Assembly (NCBI GenBank): GCA_937922955.1
Contig: CALAKO010000180.1
Span: forward strand, 1 to 28,859
DNA length: 28,859 nucleotides
Reading direction: 5' to 3'
Source of the DNA: an uncultured Peptococcaceae bacterium
Lineage (GTDB): Bacteria > Bacillota > Peptococcia > Peptococcales > Peptococcaceae
The notes under the pieces are model-generated. The model was not told where the DNA came from, did not search any database, and was given only the letters and a program-made list of their open reading frames with translations. Numbering within the stretch: position 1 is the first letter of the stretch; the number at the start of each line of letters is the position of its first letter. The position numbers were made by a program, and so were the translations under genes. This document shows positions 1 to 7,882 of the stretch, in pieces.

Positions 1-1880
1 ATTATCTGCCGCTGCAGAAAACGAAGGAAGATGCGATCATCACCCAGTATCCAAAGGACGATGTGGAATCCATTGGTCTCTTGAAAATGGACTTTCTCGG
101 TCTGCGCACCTTGACGGTGGTGAACAAAACCATCGAATCCATTCGTGCACGTTATGGTGTAGACGTTGATTTTAACACCATTCCAGACGATGATCCGGAA
201 ACGTATCAAATGCTGTCGGTGGGTGATTCCATTGGCGTGTTCCAGCTTGAAGGCACCGGCCTCCGTGCTGTGCTCAAGGAGCTGCAGCCGAACAATCTGG
301 AAGACATCATCGCGCTGGTGGCGCTCTATCGCCCTGGTCCGCTCGGAAGCGGCATGGTCGAAGACTTTATCGCCCGCAAGCATGGTGAGCAGGCCATCAC
401 CTATCTTGATCCGAAGCTGGAGCCGATCCTCAACACCACCTACGGCGTCATTCTCTACCAGGAGCAAGTCATGCAGATTGCTTCGGCGCTTTCTGGTTTC
501 ACCCTCGGCGAAGCGGACATGCTGCGCCGTGCCATGGGGAAGAAAAAGCCGGAGATTATTGCCGGCTATAAAACTCAGTTTATTGAAGGGGCGCAAAAAG
601 GTGGCACCTCTGCCGAAACGGCGCAGAAAATCTTTGAGCTCATCGAATATTTTGCTGGTTACGGCTTCAACAAGAGCCACAGTGCCGCCTATGGTTTGTT
701 GGCGTTCCAGACCGCCTGGCTCAAATGCCATTATCCGAAGGAATTCATGGCAGAAACGTTGAATTCGTTCATCGATCGTCTTGATAAGGTGACGTTCTAC
801 ATCAATGAGTGCCGCCGCTTGGGCATTCCGGTGCTGCCGCCGGACATCAACGCTAGTGGCGCCAATTTTACGGCAACGGACGAAGGGATACGTTTTGGTA
901 TGAGCGCCATCAAAGGCGTGGGCCAGCATCCGGTGGACATGATTTGTGAAGCGCGGGCTGAAGCGCCATTTACATCCTTCCAGGATTTCTGCACCCGTGC
1001 AGAAATTGGCGGCACGCTCAACAAGCGTGTCATCGAAGCGCTCATAAAATGCGGGGCTTTTGATTCGTTGGGGCAAGGAACCCGCGGTCTGCTCGCAGTA
1101 CTCGATGAATGTGTGGCTCAGGCGCAGCAGCTGCAGAAAAGCCGCAACTCCAATCAGATGTCGCTCTTTGATTTTGTGGACGCACCAGCACTTAACGAAG
1201 TGACCGTAGAGATTCCCAACAACGAAGAGTTCGATACGAACGAGCGCTTGCGCTATGAAAAAGAGCTGCTCGGTATCTACGTTAGCGGCCATCCGCTGGA
1301 CAGTGTGGAGGAACAAATCAAGCAGATCGCTGATTGCAGCATCGGCGAAATCAGTGAAAAGCTGGACAACGTCAGCGTCACTCTTTGTGGGATTTTGTCA
1401 GGCATTCGTATGCAGACCACAAAAAAAGGCGACCTCATGGCCTATGCATCGCTCAGCGACCGTGAAGGGGACATTGATCTCCTGATTTTTCCACGGACGT
1501 TGCCGCAGGTGCGCAGCCAGCTGGAGGAAAACAACATTTGCAAGGTCGTTGGTCGTGTCAGCATTCAGGATGACGAAAAGAAAATCTTCGCCGAATCCAT
1601 CGAGCCGCTGCGTCTCAACACCGTGGACCCTGCCAAGGCGCCGGTGCGGGTGTTTGTGAAAATCGCCGATTCTTTGTTTTACGATGAGGAAGCTGTGCTG
1701 CAGTTTCTGTCCCGGGAACCGCGCGGCGAGGTACCGGTGTTTTTCTATTACATGGCCGATCACCGTGGCATGCTTTTGAACGAGCGCTATTGGGTGAACG
1801 ATGATCCGGCACTCTGGTCGCGATTGCGCGACAGTTTTGGCGCTGAAAACATCAATGTTAAAATTGTGCAGCAAGGCTGA
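1..1880 (+). CDS. dnaE: DNA polymerase III subunit alpha, C-terminal part (5'-truncated by window edge)
   Basis: Catalytic subunit of the replicative DNA polymerase. The reading frame is open from base 3, so about 625 C-terminal residues are visible and the start lies upstream. Seen in order: KMDFLGLRTL, which carries the third catalytic aspartate of the C-family active site; SIGVFQLEG and LYRPGPLGSGM of the palm/fingers; TYGVILYQEQVMQIA; the KSHSAAYGLLAFQTAWLK helix; a helix-hairpin-helix segment (RFGMSAIKGVG); and an OB-fold near the C-terminus (VTLCGILSGIRMQTTKKG). The first two catalytic aspartates and the PHP domain fall outside the window. The order and lack of an exonuclease insert in the visible part fit DnaE rather than PolC. 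The stop is followed 93 bases later by coaD on the same strand. Assignment is very secure. Confidence 0.97.
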   Translation, partial: YLPLQKTKEDAIITQYPKDDVESIGLLKMDFLGLRTLTVVNKTIESIRARYGVDVDFNTIPDDDPETYQMLSVGDSIGVFQLEGTGLRAVLKELQPNNLEDIIALVALYRPGPLGSGMVEDFIARKHGEQAITYLDPKLEPILNTTYGVILYQEQVMQIASALSGFTLGEADMLRRAMGKKKPEIIAGYKTQFIEGAQKGGTSAETAQKIFELIEYFAGYGFNKSHSAAYGLLAFQTAWLKCHYPKEFMAETLNSFIDRLDKVTFYINECRRLGIPVLPPDINASGANFTATDEGIRFGMSAIKGVGQHPVDMICEARAEAPFTSFQDFCTRAEIGGTLNKRVIEALIKCGAFDSLGQGTRGLLAVLDECVAQAQQLQKSRNSNQMSLFDFVDAPALNEVTVEIPNNEEFDTNERLRYEKELLGIYVSGHPLDSVEEQIKQIADCSIGEISEKLDNVSVTLCGILSGIRMQTTKKGDLMAYASLSDREGDIDLLIFPRTLPQVRSQLEENNICKVVGRVSIQDDEKKIFAESIEPLRLNTVDPAKAPVRVFVKIADSLFYDEEAVLQFLSREPRGEVPVFFYYMADHRGMLLNERYWVNDDPALWSRLRDSFGAENINVKIVQQG

Positions 1881-1896
1881 TGCTGCTACAAAAAAA

Positions 1897-1915
1897 CTGC
1901 CTGCCGAGCAGGCAG
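1897..1915. other. 8-bp inverted repeat between dnaE and coaD
   Basis: CTGCCTGC and GCAGGCAG are separated by CGA. Six A residues precede it and no T-run follows on the plus strand, so it is a poor terminator for dnaE; in RNA it would be a short stable hairpin in the dnaE-coaD spacer, possibly an mRNA end protector. The role is inferred. Confidence 0.45.
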
Positions 1916-1973
1916 ACAGCCGATTTTGCACCAAGTGCAGCGATAAAATTGAAATAAAGAGGAAAAGAAATAA

Positions 1974-2447
1974 ATGAAAATTGCAGTTTACTCAGGAACT
2001 TTTGACCCAATCACCAACGGCCATATGTCCATTATCAAACGTGCCATTGGTCTGTTTGATAAGGTTTACATTGCCGTGGCCGAGGAAACCTATAAAAACA
2101 CTCTTTTTGACGTGGAAGAGCGCGTGGCGCTGGTCAAGAAAAGTGTGGCGGATCTGGAAAATGTTGAGGCGGAAAAATTTACCGGTCTGCTGGTGGACTA
2201 CGCGCAGTCAAGAGGCGCGGTGGCCATTGTGCGCGGCCTGCGCGTGATCTCTGATTTTGAATACGAAATGCAGATGGCTTCTTTTAACCGCCATTTGAAT
2301 CCAAATATTGAAACCGTATTTTTCACTGCCGACGGCGAATTTTCTATGGTAAGTTCCAGCATGATTCGCAACATTGCCAGCCTCAACGGCGACATTCGCG
2401 ATTTTGTGCCAGCGCCGGTCTATGAAGCGCTGCTCAAGAAATATTGA
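1974..2447 (+). CDS. coaD: Phosphopantetheine adenylyltransferase
   Basis: Cytoplasmic enzyme of coenzyme A synthesis that transfers AMP from ATP to 4'-phosphopantetheine, giving dephospho-CoA. The 157-residue length is typical (E. coli about 159). The nucleotidyltransferase motif T-N-G-H sits at residues 14-17 after YSGTFDPI, and the second signature SSSMIRN lies near residue 130, as in all CoaD proteins. The start ATG is preceded by AAGAGGAAAAG, a purine-rich ribosome site. In many Firmicutes coaD follows rsmD; here it lies behind dnaE instead, while rsmD is 2.7 kb downstream behind recG, so the usual rsmD-coaD pairing has been split. It converges with the HAD gene with a one-base gap between the two stop codons. 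Confidence 0.97.
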   Translation: MKIAVYSGTFDPITNGHMSIIKRAIGLFDKVYIAVAEETYKNTLFDVEERVALVKKSVADLENVEAEKFTGLLVDYAQSRGAVAIVRGLRVISDFEYEMQMASFNRHLNPNIETVFFTADGEFSMVSSSMIRNIASLNGDIRDFVPAPVYEALLKKY

Positions 2448-2448
2448 T

Positions 2449-3093
2449 TCAGCGGTGTTTGGCCAGAGGCAGCAATTCTGATAAATGTGAAATCATGTAA
2501 GTGGGCTGGGTGGCCAAGAGGCTATCAAGATCCACTGCTGTGAAACGAACGCCCGCGGTATCCACGTGGGCGTTTTTTCCACATAAAATGTCGTTAGGGC
2601 TGTCCCCAATCATCAAACAGTCGTCGGCGCTGACGCCCAGCGCGTCTAGAGTGTAGAGCACTGGCGCCGGATCTGGCTTGTGAGCGGTGGTTTTTTCCGG
2701 CCCCACAAGAATGTCGATCAGATCACTGATGCCGATGTGGGCCATCTGGGTGCGGGCATTTTCTTCTTTCTTCGATGTTACAATGGCGTTGATGCAGCCG
2801 GCATCGTGCAGCGCCTGCAAGGTGTCACGAGCGCCTTCGATTTCTTTCAGCAGACTCAGGCCAATGGCATCGGAATGTTTGCGGTACACGCGCAGCAATT
2901 CGTCGGCATGCTCAGGGTCGAGATCCACCAGTGCCTGCGCCAGCGGAATGCCGAAGGTGGCTGTGATGGTTTTTTCTGGCAGCTCAATGCCGCGTACTTC
3001 CCGGAAAGCCTGCTGGAAGCAATGGATGACATGGTGGTTGCTGTCGAGCAGTGTGCCGTCAAAATCAAATAAAAAAGTGGTATATTGTTTCAT
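2449..3093 (-). CDS. HAD-family hydrolase, PpaX/Gph-like phosphatase
   Basis: A 214-residue haloacid-dehalogenase phosphatase of subclass I. All four motifs are visible: DFDGT with nucleophile Asp10 and acid/base Asp12, the Thr-Ser-Lys of motif II (IVTSKKE), the lysine of motif III (AHKPDPAPV) and GDSPNDI of motif IV for magnesium. The cap lies between motifs I and II, as in phosphoglycolate phosphatase and the pyrophosphatase PpaX. Length and motif spacing fit PpaX (about 216 residues) well, but substrate cannot be read from sequence. A GGAGGT ribosome site lies 6 bases before the ATG. It diverges from recG with only 32 bases between the two start codons, so promoter elements of each gene must lie inside the other or overlap. 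Confidence 0.9.
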   Translation of the reverse strand: MKQYTTFLFDFDGTLLDSNHHVIHCFQQAFREVRGIELPEKTITATFGIPLAQALVDLDPEHADELLRVYRKHSDAIGLSLLKEIEGARDTLQALHDAGCINAIVTSKKEENARTQMAHIGISDLIDILVGPEKTTAHKPDPAPVLYTLDALGVSADDCLMIGDSPNDILCGKNAHVDTAGVRFTAVDLDSLLATQPTYMISHLSELLPLAKHR

Positions 3094-3125
3094 GTTTTAC
3101 CTCCGAGATGAATAGGGGTGAGTAT

Positions 3126-5150
3126 ATGACGCATTTAAGCGATGGGCCGGGCTCCGTCAAAGGCATCGGTCCGAAAAAACAGCGTTTACTGGAAGGCATG
3201 GGCATTCATACGCTGCGAGACGTCCTGCAGCTGTATCCGTTTCGTTACGACGATTGGAGTCAGCTGCTGCCAGTCAGCGAATGGCGCGGCCGAGATACGG
3301 CGGTCTTTGTTGGGCGTGTGACCCATGTGGATGTATCGAACACCAGCCGCCGAAATGTGAAAGTGGTGAAGGCCGTGCTCGAAGGCCGCCAGGGTGAAAT
3401 TGTCGCCACCTGGTTTGGCCGATATCAGATGGAAAAATACTTATATCCCAATGTGCGCATTCTGGTTTATGGACGCGTCAATAGCAATTACAGCATGGAA
3501 CTTTCTGTGCAAGAGCATCAGTTCATAAAAAATGAGGCACAGTTGCAGAAATTGTTGACCGTGCATCCTGTGTATAGTTTAACAGAAGGCATCGGTAAAG
3601 TCGATATGCTTCATCTCAGCGACGCCGCTTTGAAGGCGCTGCCCGAGCTTGCCGAACCACTGACAGCGGAGCAAGCCGAACGACACGGCGTTTTAACTTA
3701 CCGTGAGGCTGTTCGCATGATTCACCGCCCAGCCAGCATGGCAGAGGCTGAACGCGCCTTTCATGATCTTGTTGTGTATGAATTTCTTGCACTCACGCTT
3801 TGGGGCGCGCTCTCTCGCAATCGTTCGCAACAGGGGATTGCGCATACGGAACCGCCGCTTTTGGCGGACGCCTTTGTGGCTGCTTTGCCGTATGAATTGA
3901 CCGGCGCTCAGCAGCGCGCCATTGCAGCCATCGTTCACGACATGCAGTCGGCTCAGCAAATGCACCGCCTGCTTCAAGGGGATGTCGGCAGCGGCAAAAC
4001 CAATGTTGCCTTTTACGCCATGCTCGTTGCCGTCTCTAATGGTCATCAGGCTGCGCTCATGGCGCCAACGGAAGTGCTGGCGCGGCAGCATTATGCTGGA
4101 GCCATGGCTGCTTTTGCGCCGTTGGGTGTGAATGTGGCATTGCTCACTGGCCAGATGAAGAAGCGCGAGAAAGAAGAAATCCTTGCTGGTCTCGCCGATG
4201 GCAGCATTCACTGCGTTGTCGGTACGCACGCGCTCATTGAAGATCCGGTGCAGTTCCAAAGCCTCAGCGTTGTTGTCATCGACGAACAGCATCGCTTTGG
4301 TGTGCGTCAGCGTGAAGCTCTCGAACGCAAGGGCTGCCATCCCGATCTGCTCATTACCACCGCCACGCCGATTCCGCGTTCTCTGGCGCTCACTGTTTAT
4401 GGCGATCTGGCGCTCACTGTCATCGATGAAATGCCAAAGAATCGCCAGAAAGTCCAGACCATGTGGATCAATTCGCCGCGCTTGGCGGCTATGTATGGCT
4501 TCATCAAAGAAGAACTTGGGCGAGGACGCCAGGCCTTTATCGTTTGCCCGCTCGTTGAAGAATCGGAAAAGATCGATCTGGAAAATGCCATGTCTCTTGC
4601 CGAACAGCTGCAAAGCGATGTTTTTCGTCAATGGACCGTTGGCTTGCTTCACGGCCGCATGCGACCCGATGAAAAAGAGGCCATCATGCAGCAGTTCCGC
4701 GACCAGCTCATCGACGTTCTCGTATCCACGACCGTTATCGAAGTCGGCGTGGATATTCCAAACGCCACCATCATGGTCATTATGAACGCGGAACGGTTCG
4801 GCCTAGCCCAGCTGCACCAGCTGCGCGGACGCGTTGGCCGCGGCAGCGAAAAAAGTTACTGCATCCTTGTCAGCGACGCCCGCTCCGAGGAGAGCCAGGC
4901 CCGTCTCAAGCTCATGGCTACCACGTCCAGTGGTTTTGAAATCGCCGAAGAGGACTTGCGCCAGCGCGGACCCGGCGAGCTGCTCGGCCTGCGCCAACAT
5001 GGACAGGGTTTGTTCCGTCTCGCTCGTCCGGGCTTTCACCAGGAAGAACTGGCCTTCGCTGAAACCATTGCCCGAGATTGTGCTGGCGAACCGCTCACCG
5101 ACGGCGCGCGGGAAATGATCCAGGACATTGAACGTAAAATTGTACCATAA
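3126..5150 (+). CDS. recG: ATP-dependent DNA helicase RecG
   Basis: Branch-migration helicase that remodels stalled forks and Holliday junctions. From the chosen start it has 674 residues, close to the family norm of about 680. N-terminal wedge/OB domain begins with SVKGIGPKKQRLL; Walker A GDVGSGKT is near residues 285-292; the RecG-type DEQH box is at residues 386-389 (IDEQHRFGVRQR); then TATPIPRSLA, LHGRMRPDEK, TTVIEVGVDIPNAT and QLRGRVGRG complete the SF2 motifs. Three earlier in-frame ATG codons exist (3051, 3090 and 3108), but AGGGGTGAG precedes 3126 at a good distance and the protein then starts like other RecG proteins. rsmD follows after 12 bases, so the two are probably co-transcribed. 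Confidence 0.97.
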   Translation: MTHLSDGPGSVKGIGPKKQRLLEGMGIHTLRDVLQLYPFRYDDWSQLLPVSEWRGRDTAVFVGRVTHVDVSNTSRRNVKVVKAVLEGRQGEIVATWFGRYQMEKYLYPNVRILVYGRVNSNYSMELSVQEHQFIKNEAQLQKLLTVHPVYSLTEGIGKVDMLHLSDAALKALPELAEPLTAEQAERHGVLTYREAVRMIHRPASMAEAERAFHDLVVYEFLALTLWGALSRNRSQQGIAHTEPPLLADAFVAALPYELTGAQQRAIAAIVHDMQSAQQMHRLLQGDVGSGKTNVAFYAMLVAVSNGHQAALMAPTEVLARQHYAGAMAAFAPLGVNVALLTGQMKKREKEEILAGLADGSIHCVVGTHALIEDPVQFQSLSVVVIDEQHRFGVRQREALERKGCHPDLLITTATPIPRSLALTVYGDLALTVIDEMPKNRQKVQTMWINSPRLAAMYGFIKEELGRGRQAFIVCPLVEESEKIDLENAMSLAEQLQSDVFRQWTVGLLHGRMRPDEKEAIMQQFRDQLIDVLVSTTVIEVGVDIPNATIMVIMNAERFGLAQLHQLRGRVGRGSEKSYCILVSDARSEESQARLKLMATTSSGFEIAEEDLRQRGPGELLGLRQHGQGLFRLARPGFHQEELAFAETIARDCAGEPLTDGAREMIQDIERKIVP

Positions 5151-5162
5151 AGGAGACTACTT

Positions 5163-5711
5163 ATGAGAATCATCGCAGGAGAGCGCCGAGGCGCCAAGCT
5201 TGAAGCTGTTCCCGGGCTCAACACTCGACCAACCGCCGATCGTGTCAAAGAAGGCTTGTTTAACATTCTGCAAATGGACATCGACAGCGATACGGTTGTT
5301 CTTGATGCCTTTGCTGGTACTGGCGCCCTTGGTTTAGAAGCGCTCAGCCGTGGCGCCCGTCAGGCTGTTTTCATCGAGAACGATCCTCAGGCTCTTGCCG
5401 TGCTTCGTCGCAACATTGCCAAATGCCGCTACGAAGACCGCGTCCGCGTCATCAGCGGCGACGCTCTTAGCACTTTGCCGCAGCTGTCCGGCACAGCCTT
5501 TGACCTGATCCTTCTTGACCCACCCTATCAAAAAAATTTATATTCACCGGTTCTTTTTTCCGTCATAAAGTACCATTTGCTGGACGAGTATGGTATACTA
5601 GTATCGGAACACTCAAAAACTGTCCCTTTTTCCTGGCAGGAAGAGGGTCTGAACTTGTATAAAACGAGATCCTATGGAGAAACGGTCCTGAACTTTTTTC
5701 GGGCTCAATGA
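5163..5711 (+). CDS. rsmD: 16S rRNA (guanine(966)-N(2))-methyltransferase RsmD
   Basis: Methylates the exocyclic amine of G966 (E. coli numbering) of 16S rRNA using S-adenosylmethionine. The 182-residue protein opens with MRIIAGERRG and TRPTADRVKEGLFNIL, both typical of RsmD; the SAM-binding loop DAFAGTGALGLEA lies at residues 48-60 and the catalytic DPPY at 119-122. AAGGAG precedes the ATG. It sits between recG and a coiled-coil gene in a tight same-strand run, spaced 12 and 21 bases. Confidence 0.96.
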   Translation: MRIIAGERRGAKLEAVPGLNTRPTADRVKEGLFNILQMDIDSDTVVLDAFAGTGALGLEALSRGARQAVFIENDPQALAVLRRNIAKCRYEDRVRVISGDALSTLPQLSGTAFDLILLDPPYQKNLYSPVLFSVIKYHLLDEYGILVSEHSKTVPFSWQEEGLNLYKTRSYGETVLNFFRAQ

Positions 5712-5732
5712 CACCAGCTGGAGGTAAACGAC

Positions 5733-6239
5733 ATGGAAATATTGGATTTAATCGACAAACTTGCCTACATGGCAGAAAATGCGAAACAACCGCTGCTCAA
5801 TAAAGATCAGATCATCCTTGATGAAAACGAAGTCTACGAACTCATCGATGCGCTTCGCAACAGCATTCCTACCGCCATCCAGGATGCGCAGTGGATCAAA
5901 AAAGACGAAGAACGCATCATCGCTGCTGCTCAGGAAGAACACGACAAAATTATTCAGGCAGCCAAAGACCATGCTGCGCTGCTCGTCAGCGAAGACGAAG
6001 TGGTACGTCGTGCTAACGCTGAAGCAGAAAACATTCTTGCTCATGCTGATGCACAGGCTCATGAAATCATCGAAGGAGCATTCATCTATGCTCACGACTT
6101 GATGGACAAACTGGAAAACCAGCTTACTGTTTATTATGAAGTCGTACAAGAAGGTCGTGCTGATATTCAGAAGTCTCTTGAATCCATGCAGCAAAATAAG
6201 CCAGCGGCTTCTGATCTCGACGTTCACACCGAAGAATAA
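5733..6239 (+). CDS. Coiled-coil protein, ATP synthase subunit B/DivIVA-like helix
   Basis: A 168-residue acidic, almost wholly helical protein without signal peptide or membrane segment. The middle (about residues 55-125) is a long Ala/Glu/His-rich coiled coil (AAQEEHDKIIQAAKDHAALL; ANAEAENILAHADAQAHEII) that resembles V/F-type ATPase stalk subunits and DivIVA-type proteins in composition only. It has a GGAGGT ribosome site and is the last gene of the recG-rsmD run. In several Firmicutes a similar helical protein, often named only ATPase, lies beside rsmD, and I infer this is its counterpart. Function unknown; a scaffold in cell division or envelope is a guess from shape. Confidence 0.8.
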   Translation: MEILDLIDKLAYMAENAKQPLLNKDQIILDENEVYELIDALRNSIPTAIQDAQWIKKDEERIIAAAQEEHDKIIQAAKDHAALLVSEDEVVRRANAEAENILAHADAQAHEIIEGAFIYAHDLMDKLENQLTVYYEVVQEGRADIQKSLESMQQNKPAASDLDVHTEE

Positions 6240-6284
6240 GAGCGTGTCCATGCGCCGTTCTCCGGGGACTTGAATAGAATCTAC

Positions 6285-6313
6285 ACGCTTCCGCATTGCG
6301 GAGGCGTTTTTTT
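6285..6313 (+). terminator. Rho-independent terminator after recG-rsmD operon
   Basis: Stem ACGCTTCCGC / GCGGAGGCGT (10 pairs, one G-U) with an ATT loop, directly followed by seven or more T residues. It ends the plus-strand housekeeping run. Confidence 0.9.
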
Positions 6314-6334
6314 GTGGAGCGGCATGTCTTCAAT

Positions 6335-6368
6335 AAAAAAACACATCCCACGACGGGATGTGTTTTTT
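6335..6368. terminator. Bidirectional terminator, main use for the MATE gene
   Basis: Nine-pair stem ACACATCCC / GGGATGTGT with an ACGAC loop, flanked by six A on the left and six T on the right, so it reads as a terminator on both strands. It lies just past the stop of the minus-strand MATE gene. Confidence 0.85.
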
Positions 6369-6376
6369 ATTCGGGC

Positions 6377-7765
6377 TTAGCAGTAGCAGCTGGCAGCTGT
6401 TTTTTCTTTGAGGATGCTCATTTCCTTGAGGATGAGAATCAGCGCCAGTATAAAGGCAAGGCCATCGGCTACAGGACCAGCCCAAAGCACACCTAGAACG
6501 CCCATGCTGTGGCAGAGCAGCATCACTGCCGGAATGAGAAAGAGAATCTGGCGGCTGAGGGAGACCAGGCCGGAACGCACAGGTTTGCCGATGGATTGGA
6601 AGAAGATGGCGCTTACGGTTTGGAAGCCGTTGAAGAAGCACAGCAGAGGGAAGATGCGGAAAGACAGCACGGAAAACTCCGTGTAAAGCTGGCCCTGATC
6701 GCCGAACAGAGCGGTCAATTGTTCCGGGAACAGTTGGAAAGTGAGGAAGAAGAGCACGGCGACAATGGTGGCGGATTTTGCGGCGAGGGTGAAGGTTTTT
6801 TTCACACGGCCGTAGTCGCCGCTGCCGTAGTTATAGCCGACGATGGGCTGGGCACCGGTGGCGATGCCTGTGACAATGGAGGTGAGAATGGTATTGAATT
6901 TCATCACGATGCCAAAGGCCGCCAGCGGGATGTCGGCGCCGTAGACAGACTGGGTGCCGCAGTGGACCAGGTAATAGTTGATGACGGTCATGATGACAGC
7001 CACAGCGATTTGTGAGACAAAACTGGACACACCCAGCCCGGCTATGGTTTTGAGCAAGGAGAATTGTGGTTTCATGGCGGCAAGACGGATGGTTACCGTT
7101 TTAAAGCGCGGCAGATACCAGATGCTGATGGCGAAGTTGAGCAGCTGGCCGATCACAGTGGCGATGGCGGCGCCTTCCATGCCCCAGCCAAAGCCAAGCA
7201 CAAAGAGAGCGTCCAAAGCAACGTTGGCAAGACAGCCGACCGTCATGGCAATCATGGTTAGCTGCGGGGTGCCATCGGCACGGATGAGCGAGCACAGGCC
7301 GCAGCCAACAATAACGAAGGGAAAGCCAAGGATGACGATGCGGCCATAGGCGAGGGCGTATTTCAGGTTGTCCGGTGTGGCGCCAAAAAGTCCCGTGAGC
7401 GGTTCAAGAAAGAGGGCGCAGATGATGAAAAAGAGAAACGCTACAATGATCAGCCAGGAAAGAGTGTTGTTGACGCCGTTTTCGGCAGCTTTGCGATCGC
7501 CGCGGCCAAGATGCAGGCTGAGAAAGGCGGCGCCGCCATCGCCGATGAGCAACGCAAACGCCATCATGACCATATTGAGTGGGAAGATGACGTTAGTGGC
7601 ACTATTGCCCAGGGTGCCGACGCCCCAGCCGATGAAGATTTGATCGACGATGTTGTAAAGGGCGTTGACCACCAATGCTACAACACTTGGAATGGCGTAT
7701 TTCAACATGAGTTTGCCCAGCGGTGCGCTGGCGAGAAGATTATTTTCGTTGTTTTCTATTGTCAT
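6377..7765 (-). CDS. MATE family multidrug/metabolite efflux transporter
   Basis: A 462-residue integral membrane protein with about twelve hydrophobic segments in two similar halves, the layout of MATE (DinF/NorM) exporters that expel cationic drugs or metabolites against Na+ or H+. The N-terminus (APLGKLMLKYAIPSVVALVVNALYNIVDQIFIG) is characteristic, as is the second-half GAQPIVGYNYGSGDY, the repeat of which is seen early in many MATE proteins as the G-AAFLSLHLGRGD motif present here near residue 85. AGGAGGT precedes the start. It is divergent from a MerR-family regulator, and its promoter has the MerR-type 19-base spacer (see 7827-7857), so drug-inducible expression is likely. Substrate unknown. 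Confidence 0.93.
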   Translation of the reverse strand: MTIENNENNLLASAPLGKLMLKYAIPSVVALVVNALYNIVDQIFIGWGVGTLGNSATNVIFPLNMVMMAFALLIGDGGAAFLSLHLGRGDRKAAENGVNNTLSWLIIVAFLFFIICALFLEPLTGLFGATPDNLKYALAYGRIVILGFPFVIVGCGLCSLIRADGTPQLTMIAMTVGCLANVALDALFVLGFGWGMEGAAIATVIGQLLNFAISIWYLPRFKTVTIRLAAMKPQFSLLKTIAGLGVSSFVSQIAVAVIMTVINYYLVHCGTQSVYGADIPLAAFGIVMKFNTILTSIVTGIATGAQPIVGYNYGSGDYGRVKKTFTLAAKSATIVAVLFFLTFQLFPEQLTALFGDQGQLYTEFSVLSFRIFPLLCFFNGFQTVSAIFFQSIGKPVRSGLVSLSRQILFLIPAVMLLCHSMGVLGVLWAGPVADGLAFILALILILKEMSILKEKTAASCYC

Positions 7766-7791
7766 GAATCGTATGACCTCCTATGTGATAA

Positions 7792-7818
7792 AGGAAGGCT
7801 TCTTGACGAAGGGTTCCT
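7792..7818. promoter_or_regulatory. 27-bp interrupted dyad overlapping the merR promoter
   Basis: AGGAA-gg-CTTC-ttgac-GAAG-gg-TTCCT: two nested inverted repeats around one centre (7805). It covers the -35 box of the regulator promoter and the 5' leader of the MATE gene. It could be an operator for autoregulation or an RNA hairpin; the sequence does not decide. Confidence 0.45.
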
Positions 7819-7831
7819 AATGAGATAGGAT
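7803..7831 (+). promoter_or_regulatory. Putative promoter of the MerR-type regulator
   Basis: -35 TTGACG (7803-7808), 17-base spacer, -10 TAGGAT (7826-7831). The -10 overlaps that of the opposing MATE promoter, so the two face each other and are likely mutually exclusive. Confidence 0.55.
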
Positions 7832-7857
7832 AAACCATATGATAATCATAGAGTCAA
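7827..7857 (-). promoter_or_regulatory. MATE gene promoter with MerR-type operator
   Basis: Read on the minus strand: -35 TTGACT (7857-7852), a 19-base spacer, -10 TATCCT (7832-7827). Inside the spacer lies a perfect palindrome TATGAT-T-ATCATA (7838-7850). An over-long 19-base spacer with a central dyad is the hallmark of promoters activated by MerR-family proteins, which untwist the DNA to realign the two boxes. Confidence 0.75.
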
Positions 7858-7882
7858 TGAATTTTTGAGAAAGGAGAAAATA

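Noticed and set aside
3693..4652. A 319-codon minus-strand frame inside recG
   Set aside because: Covers the helicase motifs of recG in antisense and has no features of its own.
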